64,000 nucleotides of DNA from Streptomyces noursei. GTDB lineage: Bacteria > Actinomycetota > Actinomycetes > Streptomycetales > Streptomycetaceae. Location: NCBI RefSeq assembly GCF_016917755.1, contig NZ_CP070326.1, positions 9,793,536-9,857,535 of the forward strand. Direction: 5' to 3'. This document shows positions 51,275 to 61,702 of the stretch, piece after piece. The notes beneath the pieces were generated by a model. That model made no database searches. It saw only the letters and a list, made by a program, of their open reading frames with translations, and was not told the origin of the DNA. The position numbers were made by a program, and so were the translations under genes. Every line of letters begins with the position of its first letter. Within the stretch, counting starts at the first letter, position 1.

Positions 51275-52513
51275 TCAGGCAACCTCGCCGATCCGCCCCA
51301 CCGAGCGGGGGGCATCGTGGTGGATGGGGGTGTGCGCGCCGGTCAGCGGGGCGCCGGTGCCGCCGCGGCGGTTGGCGACGATCTCGGCGGCGATGGACAG
51401 CGCGGTCTCCTCGGGCGTGCGGGCGCCCAGGTCCAACCCTATGGGCGAGCGCAGCCGGTTGAGCTCCAGCTCGGTGAGTCCGACGTCCCGCAGCCGCTGC
51501 TGGCGGTCGAGGTGGGTGCGGCGGGAGCCCATCGCGCCGACGTAGGCGACCGGGAGCCTGAGCGCCCGCTCCAGCAGCGGGATGTCGAACTTCGCGTCAT
51601 GGGTGAGGACGCAGAGCACAGCGCGGGAGTCGAGCTCCTGGGAGTCGAGGTAGCGGTGCGGCCAGTCGACGACGATCTCGTCCGCGTCCGGGAAGCGGGT
51701 CCGGGTGGCGAAGACGGGGCGGGCGTCGCAGACGGTGACGTGGTAGTTGAGGAACTTGCCGACCCTGACCAGCGCGGACGCGAAGTCGATCGCCCCGAAG
51801 ACGATCATGCGCGGGGCGGGCACCGAGGACTCGACGAGCAGGAGCACCGGCTGGCCGCACCGCGAACCGCTGCGCTGCGCTCCGCCTTCGCCCCCCGCTT
51901 CCTCCTCGGACGCGGGGCCGGCCCCGATCTCCAGCGTCGTGGTCCGCCCGGCGTCCAGCAGGGCGCGGGTCTCCTCGACGGCGGTGCGGTCCAGGGCCGG
52001 GTGTCCGCCGAGGGTGCCGGTGTGGCTGCCGTCGGGGCGGACGAGGAGGGCACGGCCGAGCAGGTCGTCCGGGCCCTTGATGATCCGCGCGACCGCCGCC
52101 GCCTCCCCTGAGGAGGCGGCGGTCAGCGCGGCGGCGAGCGTCGCGGCGTTGCTGTCCACCGGATTCCCCGCGGGGCCGCCATCGGCGGCGCCGGGGATGC
52201 TCGCCCGTACCGGAGCGATGAAGATGTCGATGATTCCGCCGCAGGTCAGACCCACCGCGAAGGCATCCTCATCGCTGTAGCCGAAGCGCTCCAGGACCGG
52301 CCGACCGGTCTGCAGTGCCTCCTGGCACAGCTCGTAGACCGCTCCCTCCACGCATCCGCCGGAGACCGAGCCGATCGCCGTGCCGTCGCTGTCGACGGCG
52401 AGCGCGGCGCCGGGCTGGCGGGGCGCACTGCCGTTGGTCGCCACGACCGTCGCCACGGCGAAGGTGCGTCCCTGCTCGACCCACCGGTTCAGCTCGTCGG
52501 CGATATCCAGCAT
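51275..52513 (-). CDS. xdhC: XdhC-family xanthine dehydrogenase maturation factor
   Basis: A 412-residue XdhC/CoxI protein that binds the molybdenum cofactor, protects it during sulfuration and hands it to xanthine dehydrogenase. The N-terminal XdhC domain reads WVEQGRTFAVATVVATNGSA and GSVSGGCVEGAVYELC (Cys region of the cofactor site), with LTCGGIIDIF; the C-terminal Rossmann part has MIVFGAIDFASALVRVGKFL and VAYVGAMGSRRTHLDR. A Glu/Gly insertion near residue 205 is unusual. Downstream of the AzgA-type permease and xanthine dehydrogenase genes on the same strand. Confidence 0.92.
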   Translation of the reverse strand: MLDIADELNRWVEQGRTFAVATVVATNGSAPRQPGAALAVDSDGTAIGSVSGGCVEGAVYELCQEALQTGRPVLERFGYSDEDAFAVGLTCGGIIDIFIAPVRASIPGAADGGPAGNPVDSNAATLAAALTAASSGEAAAVARIIKGPDDLLGRALLVRPDGSHTGTLGGHPALDRTAVEETRALLDAGRTTTLEIGAGPASEEEAGGEGGAQRSGSRCGQPVLLLVESSVPAPRMIVFGAIDFASALVRVGKFLNYHVTVCDARPVFATRTRFPDADEIVVDWPHRYLDSQELDSRAVLCVLTHDAKFDIPLLERALRLPVAYVGAMGSRRTHLDRQQRLRDVGLTELELNRLRSPIGLDLGARTPEETALSIAAEIVANRRGGTGAPLTGAHTPIHHDAPRSVGRIGEVA

Positions 52514-52540
52514 GTCGGTCTCCTTACGGATGATGGGGTC

Positions 52541-52570
52541 CCCCCGCTCGAACGTAGCTGAGAGCGGGGG
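52541..52570. repeat. GC-rich hairpin between xdhC and permease
   Basis: CCCCCGCTC (52541-52549) pairs with GAGCGGGGG (52562-52570). Similar in style to the palindromes at 24256 and 30725; it may cut transcription between the permease and xdhC. Confidence 0.5.
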
Positions 52571-52580
52571 AGGGCGGGCG

Positions 52581-54047
52581 TTACTTGACGCCCAGCCACT
52601 GCTCGATCGGATGGAGCGAGAAGTAGACGAGGAAGACGCCGGTCAGCACCCACATGAAGGCACCGATCTCGCGCCATTTGCCCTGGGCCGCCTTGATGGC
52701 GGTGTAGGCGATGACGCCGGCACCGACGCCGGTGGTGATCTGGTAAGTGAACGGCATCAGAGCCACGGTGAGGAACACCGGGATCGACGTCGCCCGGTCG
52801 CTCCAGTCCACATGCCCCGCCACACTCATCATCATCGACCCGATGACGACCAGCGCGGCGGCGGCCACCTGGGCGGGCACGAGCTGGGTGACCGGGGTGA
52901 AGAAGAGGCAGGCCGCGAAGAGCAGACCGGTGATGACGGACGACAGGCCGGTCCGGGCGCCCTCGCCGACGCCGCTGGCCGACTCGATGAACACGGTCTG
53001 GCCCGAACTGCCGGTCAGACCGCCGATCGCACCGCCGGCGCCGTCGACGAACAGCGCCTTGGACAGGCCCGGCATCCGGCCCTTGTCGTCGGCGAGCTTG
53101 GCCTCGGTGCCGACACCGATGATGGTGGCCATCGCGTCGAAGAACCCGGCCAGCACCAGGGTGAAGACGATCATGGTCACGCTGAGTGCGCCGATGGAGC
53201 CCCAGCCGCCGAACTCCACGTGCCCGAAGAGCCCGAAGTCCGGCATGGAGACCGCGTTGCCGTCCAGGGTCGGGGGCGTGCCGCCCCAGTCCTTGGCCGT
53301 CAGCCCGCCGAGCTTGGTGGCGCCGATGGCCAGCGCGGAGCCGACGACGATGCCGATGAGGATGGCGCCGGGCACCTTGCGGGCCTGGAGCATGAAGATC
53401 AGGAGGAGGGTGATGCAGAAGAACAGGACCGGCCAGCCGACCAGGTGGCCCGAGAGGTCGCTGCCGAGGGTGACCGGGCCGCCGGCCCCCTTGCCCACGA
53501 AGCCGGCCTTCACCAGACCGAGCAGGGCGACGAACATGCCGATGCCCATGGTGATCGCGTGCTTGAGCGCGAGCGGGATGGCGTTCATGACCATCTCCCG
53601 CAGCCCGGTGACGACCAGGAGGCAGATGACGACGCCGTACATCACGCACATGCCCATCGCCTGCGGCCAGGTCATGTGCGGGACCACCTGGGTGGTCAGT
53701 GCGGCGGAGACGTTGAGGCCGGCGGCGAGGGCCAGCGGCACCTTGCCGACGAAGCCCATCAGCAGGGTGCAGACCGCCGCACCCAGCGCCGTGGCGGTCA
53801 CCAGGGCGGAGTGATCGAGGCCGTGCTTCTGGACGTCCTGGACGGAGCCCAGGATCACGGGGTTGAGCAGCAGGATGTAACACATCGCCATGAAGGTGGT
53901 GATGCCGCCGCGCGTCTCCCGCGCGAGCGTCGACCCTCTGTCGGATATGTGGAAGTACCGGTCGAGCCAGGAACGGCCGGCGGGCTGGCGCGAGCCGTCG
54001 CCCGCGTCTTCCGCCGTGGTCCTCGGCTCAGTGGACTGTTGGGTCAT
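52581..54047 (-). CDS. AzgA/NCS2-type hypoxanthine/guanine permease
   Basis: A 488-residue permease of the AzgA-like branch of NCS2 (PbuG/GhxP/AdeQ). Marks: DRYFHISDRGSTLARETRGG at the start, TFMAMCYILLLNPVILG, a middle with FFDAMATIIGVGTEAKL, and GLTGSSGQTVFIESASGVGEGARTGLSSV-like segments (bounded parts). Likely brings in hypoxanthine or guanine for the xanthine dehydrogenase encoded upstream. ATG at 54047 has GTAAGG six bases before; an ATG 24 bases earlier is less well placed. Confidence 0.93.
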   Translation of the reverse strand: MTQQSTEPRTTAEDAGDGSRQPAGRSWLDRYFHISDRGSTLARETRGGITTFMAMCYILLLNPVILGSVQDVQKHGLDHSALVTATALGAAVCTLLMGFVGKVPLALAAGLNVSAALTTQVVPHMTWPQAMGMCVMYGVVICLLVVTGLREMVMNAIPLALKHAITMGIGMFVALLGLVKAGFVGKGAGGPVTLGSDLSGHLVGWPVLFFCITLLLIFMLQARKVPGAILIGIVVGSALAIGATKLGGLTAKDWGGTPPTLDGNAVSMPDFGLFGHVEFGGWGSIGALSVTMIVFTLVLAGFFDAMATIIGVGTEAKLADDKGRMPGLSKALFVDGAGGAIGGLTGSSGQTVFIESASGVGEGARTGLSSVITGLLFAACLFFTPVTQLVPAQVAAAALVVIGSMMMSVAGHVDWSDRATSIPVFLTVALMPFTYQITTGVGAGVIAYTAIKAAQGKWREIGAFMWVLTGVFLVYFSLHPIEQWLGVK

Positions 54048-54301
54048 GGTTGCCTTACTCCCAAGGTTCATAGGGGCCCTCGCCGAGGCGACGAGATTTG
54101 GGATGGATATTCGGCTGCACGACCCGGGGGACGGCCCGAGACGAACGTGGTACTGCCTGCGTCGAGTTGGAGCAGGTCAGCCTGGGGATGGTGCGGGGAG
54201 ACTCCGGGCGGTGCGCGAAGGAGGACGGACAGGGGCACCCCTTGCCGCGCACCGCCCGGAGGATCGGGGGCCTGGGGAGGCGGCCCCCAGGCGGTTCTCC
54301 G

Positions 54302-56692
54302 TTACGAACCCGTCAGGTGCTCGGGCCGTACCGGGGTCTTGTTGAGCTCCAGCCCGGTCGCGTTCCGGATCGCCGCGAGGACGGCCGGGGTGGACGACAG
54401 GGTGGGGGCCTCGCCGATGCCGCGCAGCCCGTACGGGGCGTGCTGGTCGGCGAGTTCGAGCACATCGACCGGGATGGTCGGGGTGTCGAGGATGGTGGGG
54501 ATCAGATAGTCCGTGAAGGAGGGGTTGCGCACCTTCGCGGTCTTGGGGTCGACGATGATCTCCTCCATCACCGCCACGCCCAGGCCCTGGGTGGTGCCGC
54601 CCTGGATCTGGCCGATGACGGAGAGCGGGTTGAGCGCCTTGCCGACGTCCTGGGCGCAGGCCAGCTCGATGACCTTGACCAGGCCCAGCTCGGTGTCCAC
54701 CTCGACGACCGCGCGGTGCGCGGCGAAGGAGTACTGGACGTGGCCGTTGCCCTGACCGGTCGTCAGGTCGAACGCCTCGGTGGGCCGGTGGCGCCACTCC
54801 TCCTCCAGCTCGACCACCTCGTCCTCCAGCACGTCGACGATGTCCGCGAGGACCTCGCCGCCGTCGGTGACGACCTTGCCGCCCTCCAGCAGGAGTTCGG
54901 CGGTCGCCCACGCCGGGTGGTACGTGCCCATCTTGCGGCGGCCGATCTCCAGGACCTTCTCGCGCACCAGCTCGCAGGCGTTCTTGACGGCGCCGCCGGT
55001 GACGTACGTCTGACGCGACGCGGACGTCGAACCGGCCGAGCCCACCTGGGTGTCGGCGGGGTGGATCGTCACCTGGTGGACGCCGAGCTCGGTGCGGGCG
55101 ATCTGCGCGTGGACGGTGACACCGCCCTGGCCGACCTCCGCCATGGCCGTGTGCACGGTGGCGACGGGCTCGCCGGCGATGACCTCCATGCGCACCTTGG
55201 CGGTGGAGTAGTCGTCGAAGCCCTCGGAGAAGCCGACGTTCTTGATGCCGACCGCGTAGCCGACACCGCGGACGACGCCCTCGCCGTGCGTGGTGTTGGA
55301 CAGACCGCCGGGCAGCTGACGGACGTCGGCGCCCTCGCTGGACTCCCACTGGCGCTCGGGCGGCAGCGGCATCGCCTTGATGCGGCGCAGCAGTTCGGCG
55401 ACCGGGGCCGGGGAGTCGACCGGCTGGCCGGTCGGCATGATCGTGCCCTGCTCCATGGCGTTGAGCCGGCGGAACTCCACGCGGTCCATGCCCAGTTTGT
55501 CGGCCAGCTTGTCCATCTGCGCCTCGTACGCGAAGCACGCCTGGACCGCGCCGAAGCCGCGCATGGCGCCGCAGGGCGGGTTGTTGCTGTAGAGCGCGAT
55601 GGCCTCGATGTCGACGTCGTCGATGACGTACGGGCCGACGGAGAGGGAGGAGGCGTTGCCGACGACCGCCGGGGAGGCCGACGCATAGGCGCCGCCGTCC
55701 AGGACGATCTTGCACTTCATGTGCGTGAGCTTGCCGTCCTTGGTGGCGCCGTGCTCGTAGTAGAGCTTCGCCGGGTGGCGGTGGACGTGGCCGAAGAACG
55801 ACTCGAACCGGTTGTAGACGATCTTGACCGGCTTGCCGGTGCGCAGCGCCAGGAGGCAGGCGTGGATCTGCATCGACAGGTCCTCGCGGCCGCCGAACGC
55901 GCCGCCGACGCCGGAGAGCGTCATCCGCACCTTGTCCTCGGGCAGGCCGAGGACCGGGGCGATCTGCTTGAGGTCGGAGTGCAGCCACTGGGTGGCGACG
56001 TAGAGGTCGACGCCGCCGTCCTCGGACGGCACGGCGAGGCCGGACTCCGGGCCGAGGAACGCCTGGTCCTGCATGCCGAAGGTGTACTCGCCCTCGACGA
56101 TGACGTCGGCCCGCTCGCGGGCCTTGGCCACGTCGCCGCGGATGATCGGCTGGCGGTGCACGATGTTCGGGTGCGGGACGTGACCGCTGTGGTGGTCGTC
56201 GCGGTTCTCGTGGACGAGGACGGCGTCGGGAGCGGTCGCGGACGCCTCGTCCGTGATGACCGGCAGCTCCTTGTACTCGACCTTGATCTTCGCGGCGGCG
56301 CGGCGCGCGGTCTCCGGGTGGTCGGCGGCGACCAGGGCGACGGGCTCGCCGTGGTGGCGGACCTTGCCGTGGGCCAGGACCGGGGTGTCCTGGATCTCCA
56401 GGCCGTAGTTCTTGACCTCGGTCGGCAGGTCCTCGTAGGTGAGGACCGCGTAGACGCCGGAGGTCGCGAGCGCCTCGCTGGTGTCGATCGAGACGATCTC
56501 GGCGTGCGCGACGGTGGAGCGCAGGATCTGGCCCCACAGCATGTCCTCGTGCCACATGTCGGACGAGTACGCGAACTCGCCGGTGACCTTCAGGATGCCG
56601 TCGGGACGGAGCGTGGACTCGCCGATGCCGCCCTTGGTCTGCGACCCCTGCGTGACCTTGGACGGAATACCGGTGGTGCGTGTGTCTGCCAT
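54302..56692 (-). CDS. xdhB: Xanthine dehydrogenase, molybdopterin-binding subunit
   Basis: A 796-residue large subunit that oxidises hypoxanthine to xanthine and xanthine to urate. Domain order is an a/b-hammerhead (FAYSSDMWHEDMLWGQILRS) followed by the molybdopterin domain: GVGGAFGGRED, MRGFGAVQACFAYEAQMD, MAEVGQGGVTVHAQIA with the Moco-binding Gln, and the catalytic Glu in GLRGIGEAPTLSS. ATG start 4 bp after the iron-sulphur subunit stop. The three subunits are separate, as in actinobacterial and XdhABC-type enzymes. Subunit letters differ between species. Confidence 0.95.
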   Translation of the reverse strand: MADTRTTGIPSKVTQGSQTKGGIGESTLRPDGILKVTGEFAYSSDMWHEDMLWGQILRSTVAHAEIVSIDTSEALATSGVYAVLTYEDLPTEVKNYGLEIQDTPVLAHGKVRHHGEPVALVAADHPETARRAAAKIKVEYKELPVITDEASATAPDAVLVHENRDDHHSGHVPHPNIVHRQPIIRGDVAKARERADVIVEGEYTFGMQDQAFLGPESGLAVPSEDGGVDLYVATQWLHSDLKQIAPVLGLPEDKVRMTLSGVGGAFGGREDLSMQIHACLLALRTGKPVKIVYNRFESFFGHVHRHPAKLYYEHGATKDGKLTHMKCKIVLDGGAYASASPAVVGNASSLSVGPYVIDDVDIEAIALYSNNPPCGAMRGFGAVQACFAYEAQMDKLADKLGMDRVEFRRLNAMEQGTIMPTGQPVDSPAPVAELLRRIKAMPLPPERQWESSEGADVRQLPGGLSNTTHGEGVVRGVGYAVGIKNVGFSEGFDDYSTAKVRMEVIAGEPVATVHTAMAEVGQGGVTVHAQIARTELGVHQVTIHPADTQVGSAGSTSASRQTYVTGGAVKNACELVREKVLEIGRRKMGTYHPAWATAELLLEGGKVVTDGGEVLADIVDVLEDEVVELEEEWRHRPTEAFDLTTGQGNGHVQYSFAAHRAVVEVDTELGLVKVIELACAQDVGKALNPLSVIGQIQGGTTQGLGVAVMEEIIVDPKTAKVRNPSFTDYLIPTILDTPTIPVDVLELADQHAPYGLRGIGEAPTLSSTPAVLAAIRNATGLELNKTPVRPEHLTGS

Positions 56693-56696
56693 GGCG

Positions 56697-57298
<602 letters not shown>

Positions 57299-57299
<1 letters not shown>

Positions 57300-58192
57300 T
57301 ACGCGACTCCCTCCGTGCGGGCGGACTGGCCGCGGTAGGACTCCCAGGCCCAGCCGAGCGTGCGGCGGGCCATGATGCCGACCGCGTGACGGCGGTACGA
57401 GGCGGTGCCGCGCACGTCGTCGATGGGGTTGCAGGCGGCGGAGCACAGGTCCGCGAACTGCTTGGCGACCGACGGGGTGATGATCTTGCCGTTCTCCCAG
57501 AACCCGCCCTCTTCGAGCGCGGCGGCGAGGAAGGCCTCGGCCTCCTTCGCCCGCACGGGGGTGGGTGCGGCCGAACCGATGCCGGTGCGGACCGTACGGG
57601 TCTCGGGGTGCAGCGCGATGCCGAAGGCGCACACCGCGATGACCATGGCGTTGCGGGTGCCGACCTTGGAGAACTGCTGCGGGCCGTCGGCCTTGGGCAG
57701 GTGCACCGCGCGGATCAGCTCGTCCGCCTGGAGGGCGTTCCGCTTCACGCCGAGGTAGAACTCGTCGATCGGGATCATCCGCACGCCGCGGGCGGCCGAC
57801 TCGACCTCGACCTCGCAGCCGGAGGAGAGCAGCGCCGGGTGCGCGTCACCGGCCGGGGAGGCGGTGCCGAGGTTGCCGCCGACGCCGCCGCGGTTGCGGA
57901 TCTGCGGGGAGGCCACGGTGTGCGAGGCCAGGGCCAGGCCCGGCAGCTCGCCCCGCAGGTGCTCCATGATCTTGGTGTACGGGACGGAGGCGCCCAGGCG
58001 TACGGTCTTCTCCCCGACCTCCCACTCCCCCAGGTCACCGATCCGGTTCAGGTCGAGCAGGTACTCCGGGCGGCGGTGGTCGAAGTTGATCTCGACCATC
58101 ACGTCCGTACCGCCCGCGATGGGTACAGCGGTAGGGTGCTCTGCCTTGGCGGCGAGCGCCTCCTCCCAGCTGGCGGGGCGAAGGAAGTCCAT
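57299..58192 (-). CDS. Xanthine dehydrogenase, FAD-binding subunit
   Basis: A 297-residue flavin subunit passing electrons from the iron-sulphur subunit to NAD. FAD motifs are AVPIAGGTDVMVE near residue 25 and QIRNRGGVGGNLGTASPAGD near 100-120; the C-terminal CO-dehydrogenase flavoprotein domain follows with FSKVGTRNAMVIA. It is the first gene of the operon; the 262 bp before it are shared with the divergent PucR gene. GTAGAAGAGG precedes the ATG. Confidence 0.95.
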
Positions 58193-58454
58193 GGTTGGCC
58201 TCTTCTACGAAATCGGGGCGTTCGCTGCACCTGGTCGGGACCTTCGGACCCTGTCGCCATGGTGCTGTTCATGTCTTGTTAACGCGGTTGGGCTTAGTGA
58301 ACGCGCCCGGCACCCACCCGGTGCAGTCACTGAAACCATGAAGCGGTTGGCTGGCCACGCCGCCCGTCTTGTAGATTCGAACGAAAGACGAGGGATCAAA
58401 ACCTCGCGGCATTCCACCGGCAACACGAGACAGCACAGAACGGCGGGCGAGGTC

Positions 58455-60176
58455 ATGCGGCTCCGCGCACTCCTGGACACACATTCTCTGGGCCTGAAGC
58501 TCCTCGGGGGCGAGGATGAGCTGGACCGTACCGTCCGTGGCGTGATGACCACCGACCTGCGGGATCCCAGTCGTTACCTCTCCGGCGGCGAGTTGGTCCT
58601 CACCGGCCTGGCCTGGCGCCGGGAACCGGAGGACTCCGAGCGGTTCGTCCGCATCCTGGCCGGCGCGGGCGTCGCCGGGCTGGCCGCCGGCGAGGCGGAG
58701 CTGGGCGCCATCCCCGACGACCTCGTCCAGGCGTGTGCCCGGCACCGCCTGCCGCTGTTCGCGGTCGACGAGAAGGTCTCCTTCGCCTCGATCACCGAGC
58801 ACGTCGTCCGGCAGGTCTCCAGCGAACGGGCCGGCGACCTGGCCGCCGTGGTGGACCGGCACCGGCGGCTGATGACCTCCGGGCCGGCCGGCGGCGGCCC
58901 CGAGGTGGTCCTGGACCTGCTCGGCTCCGACCTGGACCTGCGGGCCTGGGTGCTCTCCCCCACCGGCCGGCAGATCGCCGGCTCCTCGCTGGCCGGCGCC
59001 GGGCCGGAGCTGCCCGCGGAGCTGGGCGCCCGTCTGGCCGGCGAGCACCTGGCCGCCGCCCGGAGCGGCCGCCGCGGCCCGCACCGGATCACGATCGAAA
59101 GGGGCGGCGCGCAGCGCCTCGGTGAGGGGGGGCGGCCGGGCGACGGGTGGGACGGGGCCACCTACTCGCTCTTCCCGATCCGCTACGAGGGCCGCGACCT
59201 GCGGCAGACGCTGCTCAGCGACTGGCTGCTGGCGGTCGAGGCGGACGCCGGCGACTGGTCCGAGGAGCGCCTGGACCTGCTGCACGGCGTCACCCAGCTG
59301 ATCGCCGTCGAACGGGACCGCCGGGACGCCGCCCGCACGGTCCGCCGCCGGCTCGCGCAGGAGGTCCTGGAGCTGGTCCAGACCGGTGCCCCGCCGGCCG
59401 AGATCGCGGCCCGGTTGCGGGTGGCCGCCCCGGTCCTGCTGCCCGGCCTGGGGGCCGCCCCGCACTGGCAGATCGTGGTGGCCCGGGTCGAGTGGGAGGG
59501 CGGCGACGTCCCCGGCGGCCCGGTGGCGCAGAGCCTGTTGGAGGAGGTGCTGGTCGATCCCGGCACGTTCGGCCCCGAGCCCTCGGACCGGATCGCGGTG
59601 GCGCACACCGGCGACGAGGCGGTGGCGCTGGTGCCGCTGCCCGCCGTCCCGGAGGACTCCGCCGACGCCGCCACCACGGACGGCCTGCACGCCGACCACC
59701 TGCTGCGCGCCATCCACGAGCCGCTCGGCCGCGGCCTGGACGGCGACGGCCGGCTCACCATCGGCGTCAGCGCCTCCGTCCACTCGGCCGAGGGACTGCG
59801 CGGCGCCCTGGAGGAGGCCCGGCACGCCCGTCGGGTCGCCGCCGCCCGCCCCGGCCGGGTCTGCGCCGCCGGCCACGAGGAACTGGCCTCGCACGTCCTG
59901 CTGCTGCCGTTCGTCCCCGACGACGTGCGCCGGGCCTTCACCGCCCGGCTCCTGGACCCGCTGCGGGACTACGACCGTCGCCACCGGGCCGAGCTGATCC
60001 CCACCCTAGAGGCGTTCCTCGACTGCGACGGCTCCTGGACACGCTGCGCCACCCGCCTCCACCTGCACGTCAACACCCTGCGCTACCGGGTGGGCCGGAT
60101 CGAGCAGCTGACGGGCCGTGACCTCTCGCGCCTGGAGGACAAGCTGGACTTCTTCCTGGCCCTGCGGATGAGCTGA
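58455..60176 (+). CDS. pucR: PucR-family purine catabolism regulator
   Basis: A 573-residue regulator with an N-terminal PucR domain (about 1-125: MRLRALLDTHSLGLKLLGGE, LVLTGLAWRREPEDSERFV), a middle CdaR/GGDEF-like region and a C-terminal helix-turn-helix (FLDCDGSWTRCATRLHLHVN, TLRYRVGRIEQLTGRDL). It is divergent from the xanthine dehydrogenase operon and is the most likely activator of it. The ATG at 58455 has GGCGAGGTC upstream and starts the conserved domain exactly; upstream frame is Arg-rich non-coding. A perfect terminator follows. Confidence 0.93.
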   Translation: MRLRALLDTHSLGLKLLGGEDELDRTVRGVMTTDLRDPSRYLSGGELVLTGLAWRREPEDSERFVRILAGAGVAGLAAGEAELGAIPDDLVQACARHRLPLFAVDEKVSFASITEHVVRQVSSERAGDLAAVVDRHRRLMTSGPAGGGPEVVLDLLGSDLDLRAWVLSPTGRQIAGSSLAGAGPELPAELGARLAGEHLAAARSGRRGPHRITIERGGAQRLGEGGRPGDGWDGATYSLFPIRYEGRDLRQTLLSDWLLAVEADAGDWSEERLDLLHGVTQLIAVERDRRDAARTVRRRLAQEVLELVQTGAPPAEIAARLRVAAPVLLPGLGAAPHWQIVVARVEWEGGDVPGGPVAQSLLEEVLVDPGTFGPEPSDRIAVAHTGDEAVALVPLPAVPEDSADAATTDGLHADHLLRAIHEPLGRGLDGDGRLTIGVSASVHSAEGLRGALEEARHARRVAAARPGRVCAAGHEELASHVLLLPFVPDDVRRAFTARLLDPLRDYDRRHRAELIPTLEAFLDCDGSWTRCATRLHLHVNTLRYRVGRIEQLTGRDLSRLEDKLDFFLALRMS

Positions 60177-60199
60177 CGGCATTTCAGGCGGGCGACGCC

Positions 60200-60234
60200 G
60201 GGCGGGTCGGTGCGGAGCGCGCACCGACCCGCCC
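60200..60234 (+). terminator. Terminator hairpin after pucR
   Basis: A perfect 14-bp stem: GGGCGGGTCGGTGC (60200-60213) with GCACCGACCCGCCC (60221-60234), with a seven-base loop. Confidence 0.85.
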
Positions 60235-60387
60235 GACGCGCACCGCGCGACCGTCACCCCGCCCCGTCCCGGGGTTCCCCCGATCGGGCGGCATCGCGTC
60301 GACGCCGTTGCCGCACCGGGCGAACGCTCCGCCCCGCGGCGCCGCCAAACCGCCGCGTATCGGCCACCACGACCGCCTGGCGCGATT

Positions 60388-60401
60388 GTGAAATCTTTCA
60401 C
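60388..60401. promoter_or_regulatory. Palindrome GTGAAATCTTTCAC
   Basis: A perfect 6+2+6 palindrome 89 bp before the GTG start of the TPR-like gene, in an AT-richer patch of the gap. Possible operator; the cognate factor is unknown. Confidence 0.4.
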
Positions 60402-60489
60402 CCGCCCCCTTGGCCCGACGACGGGATTCGTGCTGAGATGCGCCCACAGCATCCTGTGTTCCCGCTCAATGGCGCTCGGGGAGGGCACT

Positions 60490-61374
60490 GTGGCGGATAC
60501 CGCCATGTCCGGATCCGCGGATCCCGCGGATTCCATGAGGTCCGCGGATCAGGCACCGGTCCCGGCACCACGACCGGGAATCCCACCGGCGGCGACCGGC
60601 CCGGCGGGGGACGACCCCCTGGACCGCGCCGTGTGGCGACTGCGCTCCCGAGGCTGCTGGGCCGACGCGGCCGCCCTCCTGGAACCCCGCGCGGCCCGAC
60701 AGGCACCCGCCGCACTGCGCCGCGCCGCGCTCCTGGTGGAACGCTGCATGTTCACCGCCACCGGCTGGGCCGAGGCCGAGGACGCGCTGCGCACCGCGGA
60801 GGCGCTCGCCGGCGACGACGAGGAGCGCGGCGGAGCGGCCTGCGAACGCGGCCAACTCGCCTACACCTCAACGGTGTTGGGCGTCCGCGACCGGGCCGAC
60901 GAGGCACGTTCGGCGCTGGGCCGGGCCGCCGCGCTGCTCGCCCCGAGTGCGGCCGGCCGCCCGCTGCTGGACTTCCGCCGCGGCCTGATGGCCGAGCACA
61001 TCGCCGACAGCCCGGACGCCGCCCGCGCCGCCTACCGCCGCGCACACGCCGGCGCCACCGCCCAGGGCGATGCGTTACTGCTCTCCTTCACCTGGCGCCA
61101 CCTGGCCGGACTCGCCCTGCGCGACGGGGAGTTGGCGGAGGCCCGGCACGGCTTCGCGGAGTCCCTGCGGATCCGCGAGGAGCTGGGCTTCCTGGTCGGC
61201 ACCGCACCGGCGCTGGCGGCCCTGGCCGATGCCGCACCGGAGGACGAGGCGGTCCGCCTGCGCACCGAGGCCGCCCGCCTGTTCCGCCTCATGGGCGGCG
61301 TCCCCACCTGGCTCGCGCACCAGCTCCCCCCGGCCCCTCCGGAGGAGCCGGAGCAGCCGACCGACGCGGCCTAG
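60490..61374 (+). CDS. TPR-like protein of unknown function
   Basis: A 294-residue protein. After a Pro/Ala-rich start come paired helices: AVWRLRSRGCWADAAALLEP, ALRRAALLVERCMFTATGWA, EDALRTAEALAGDDEERGGA, RAAYRRAHAGATAQGDALLL and LAEARHGFAESLRIREELGF, a TPR-type pattern of about six repeats. The GTG at 60490 has GGGGAGG five bases before it. Possibly a scaffold; no partner is evident. It runs in the same direction as the methyltransferase-like gene 329 bp later. Confidence 0.65.
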   Translation: MADTAMSGSADPADSMRSADQAPVPAPRPGIPPAATGPAGDDPLDRAVWRLRSRGCWADAAALLEPRAARQAPAALRRAALLVERCMFTATGWAEAEDALRTAEALAGDDEERGGAACERGQLAYTSTVLGVRDRADEARSALGRAAALLAPSAAGRPLLDFRRGLMAEHIADSPDAARAAYRRAHAGATAQGDALLLSFTWRHLAGLALRDGELAEARHGFAESLRIREELGFLVGTAPALAALADAAPEDEAVRLRTEAARLFRLMGGVPTWLAHQLPPAPPEEPEQPTDAA

Positions 61375-61702
61375 CGTGCGGGGTCCCGTCCGAACCCCGA
61401 CCCATCGGACAGGCCCGGGGTTCCCGGCGCCCGGGAGCGGCCCCGGCGGGCGCACCCCGGTCGTCAACCCCCGACCTCGGCCATGCCGCGCGCCGCGACG
61501 ATTGGCCGGATCCATACCCCTGCCGGCGGCGGATCGGCCGGGCCGAGGGGGCTGGCGGCGGGTGCCCGTCCGCCGACCGGTCGGTAGCGCCACGCACCAC
61601 CTGCCCCGAGAATGGCCACAAGTCGCACTGCGACCGGGCGGCGCGGCCTGGATGCTGGTCCGGGACCAGCTCCGTTTGGCAAAGCCTGTCAGGAGGCGCA
61701 CC
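61375..61702. other. Gap of about 330 bp
   Basis: No gene is supported. The stretch probably holds the promoter of the methyltransferase-like gene; the only clear signal is AGGAGG at its end. Confidence 0.4.
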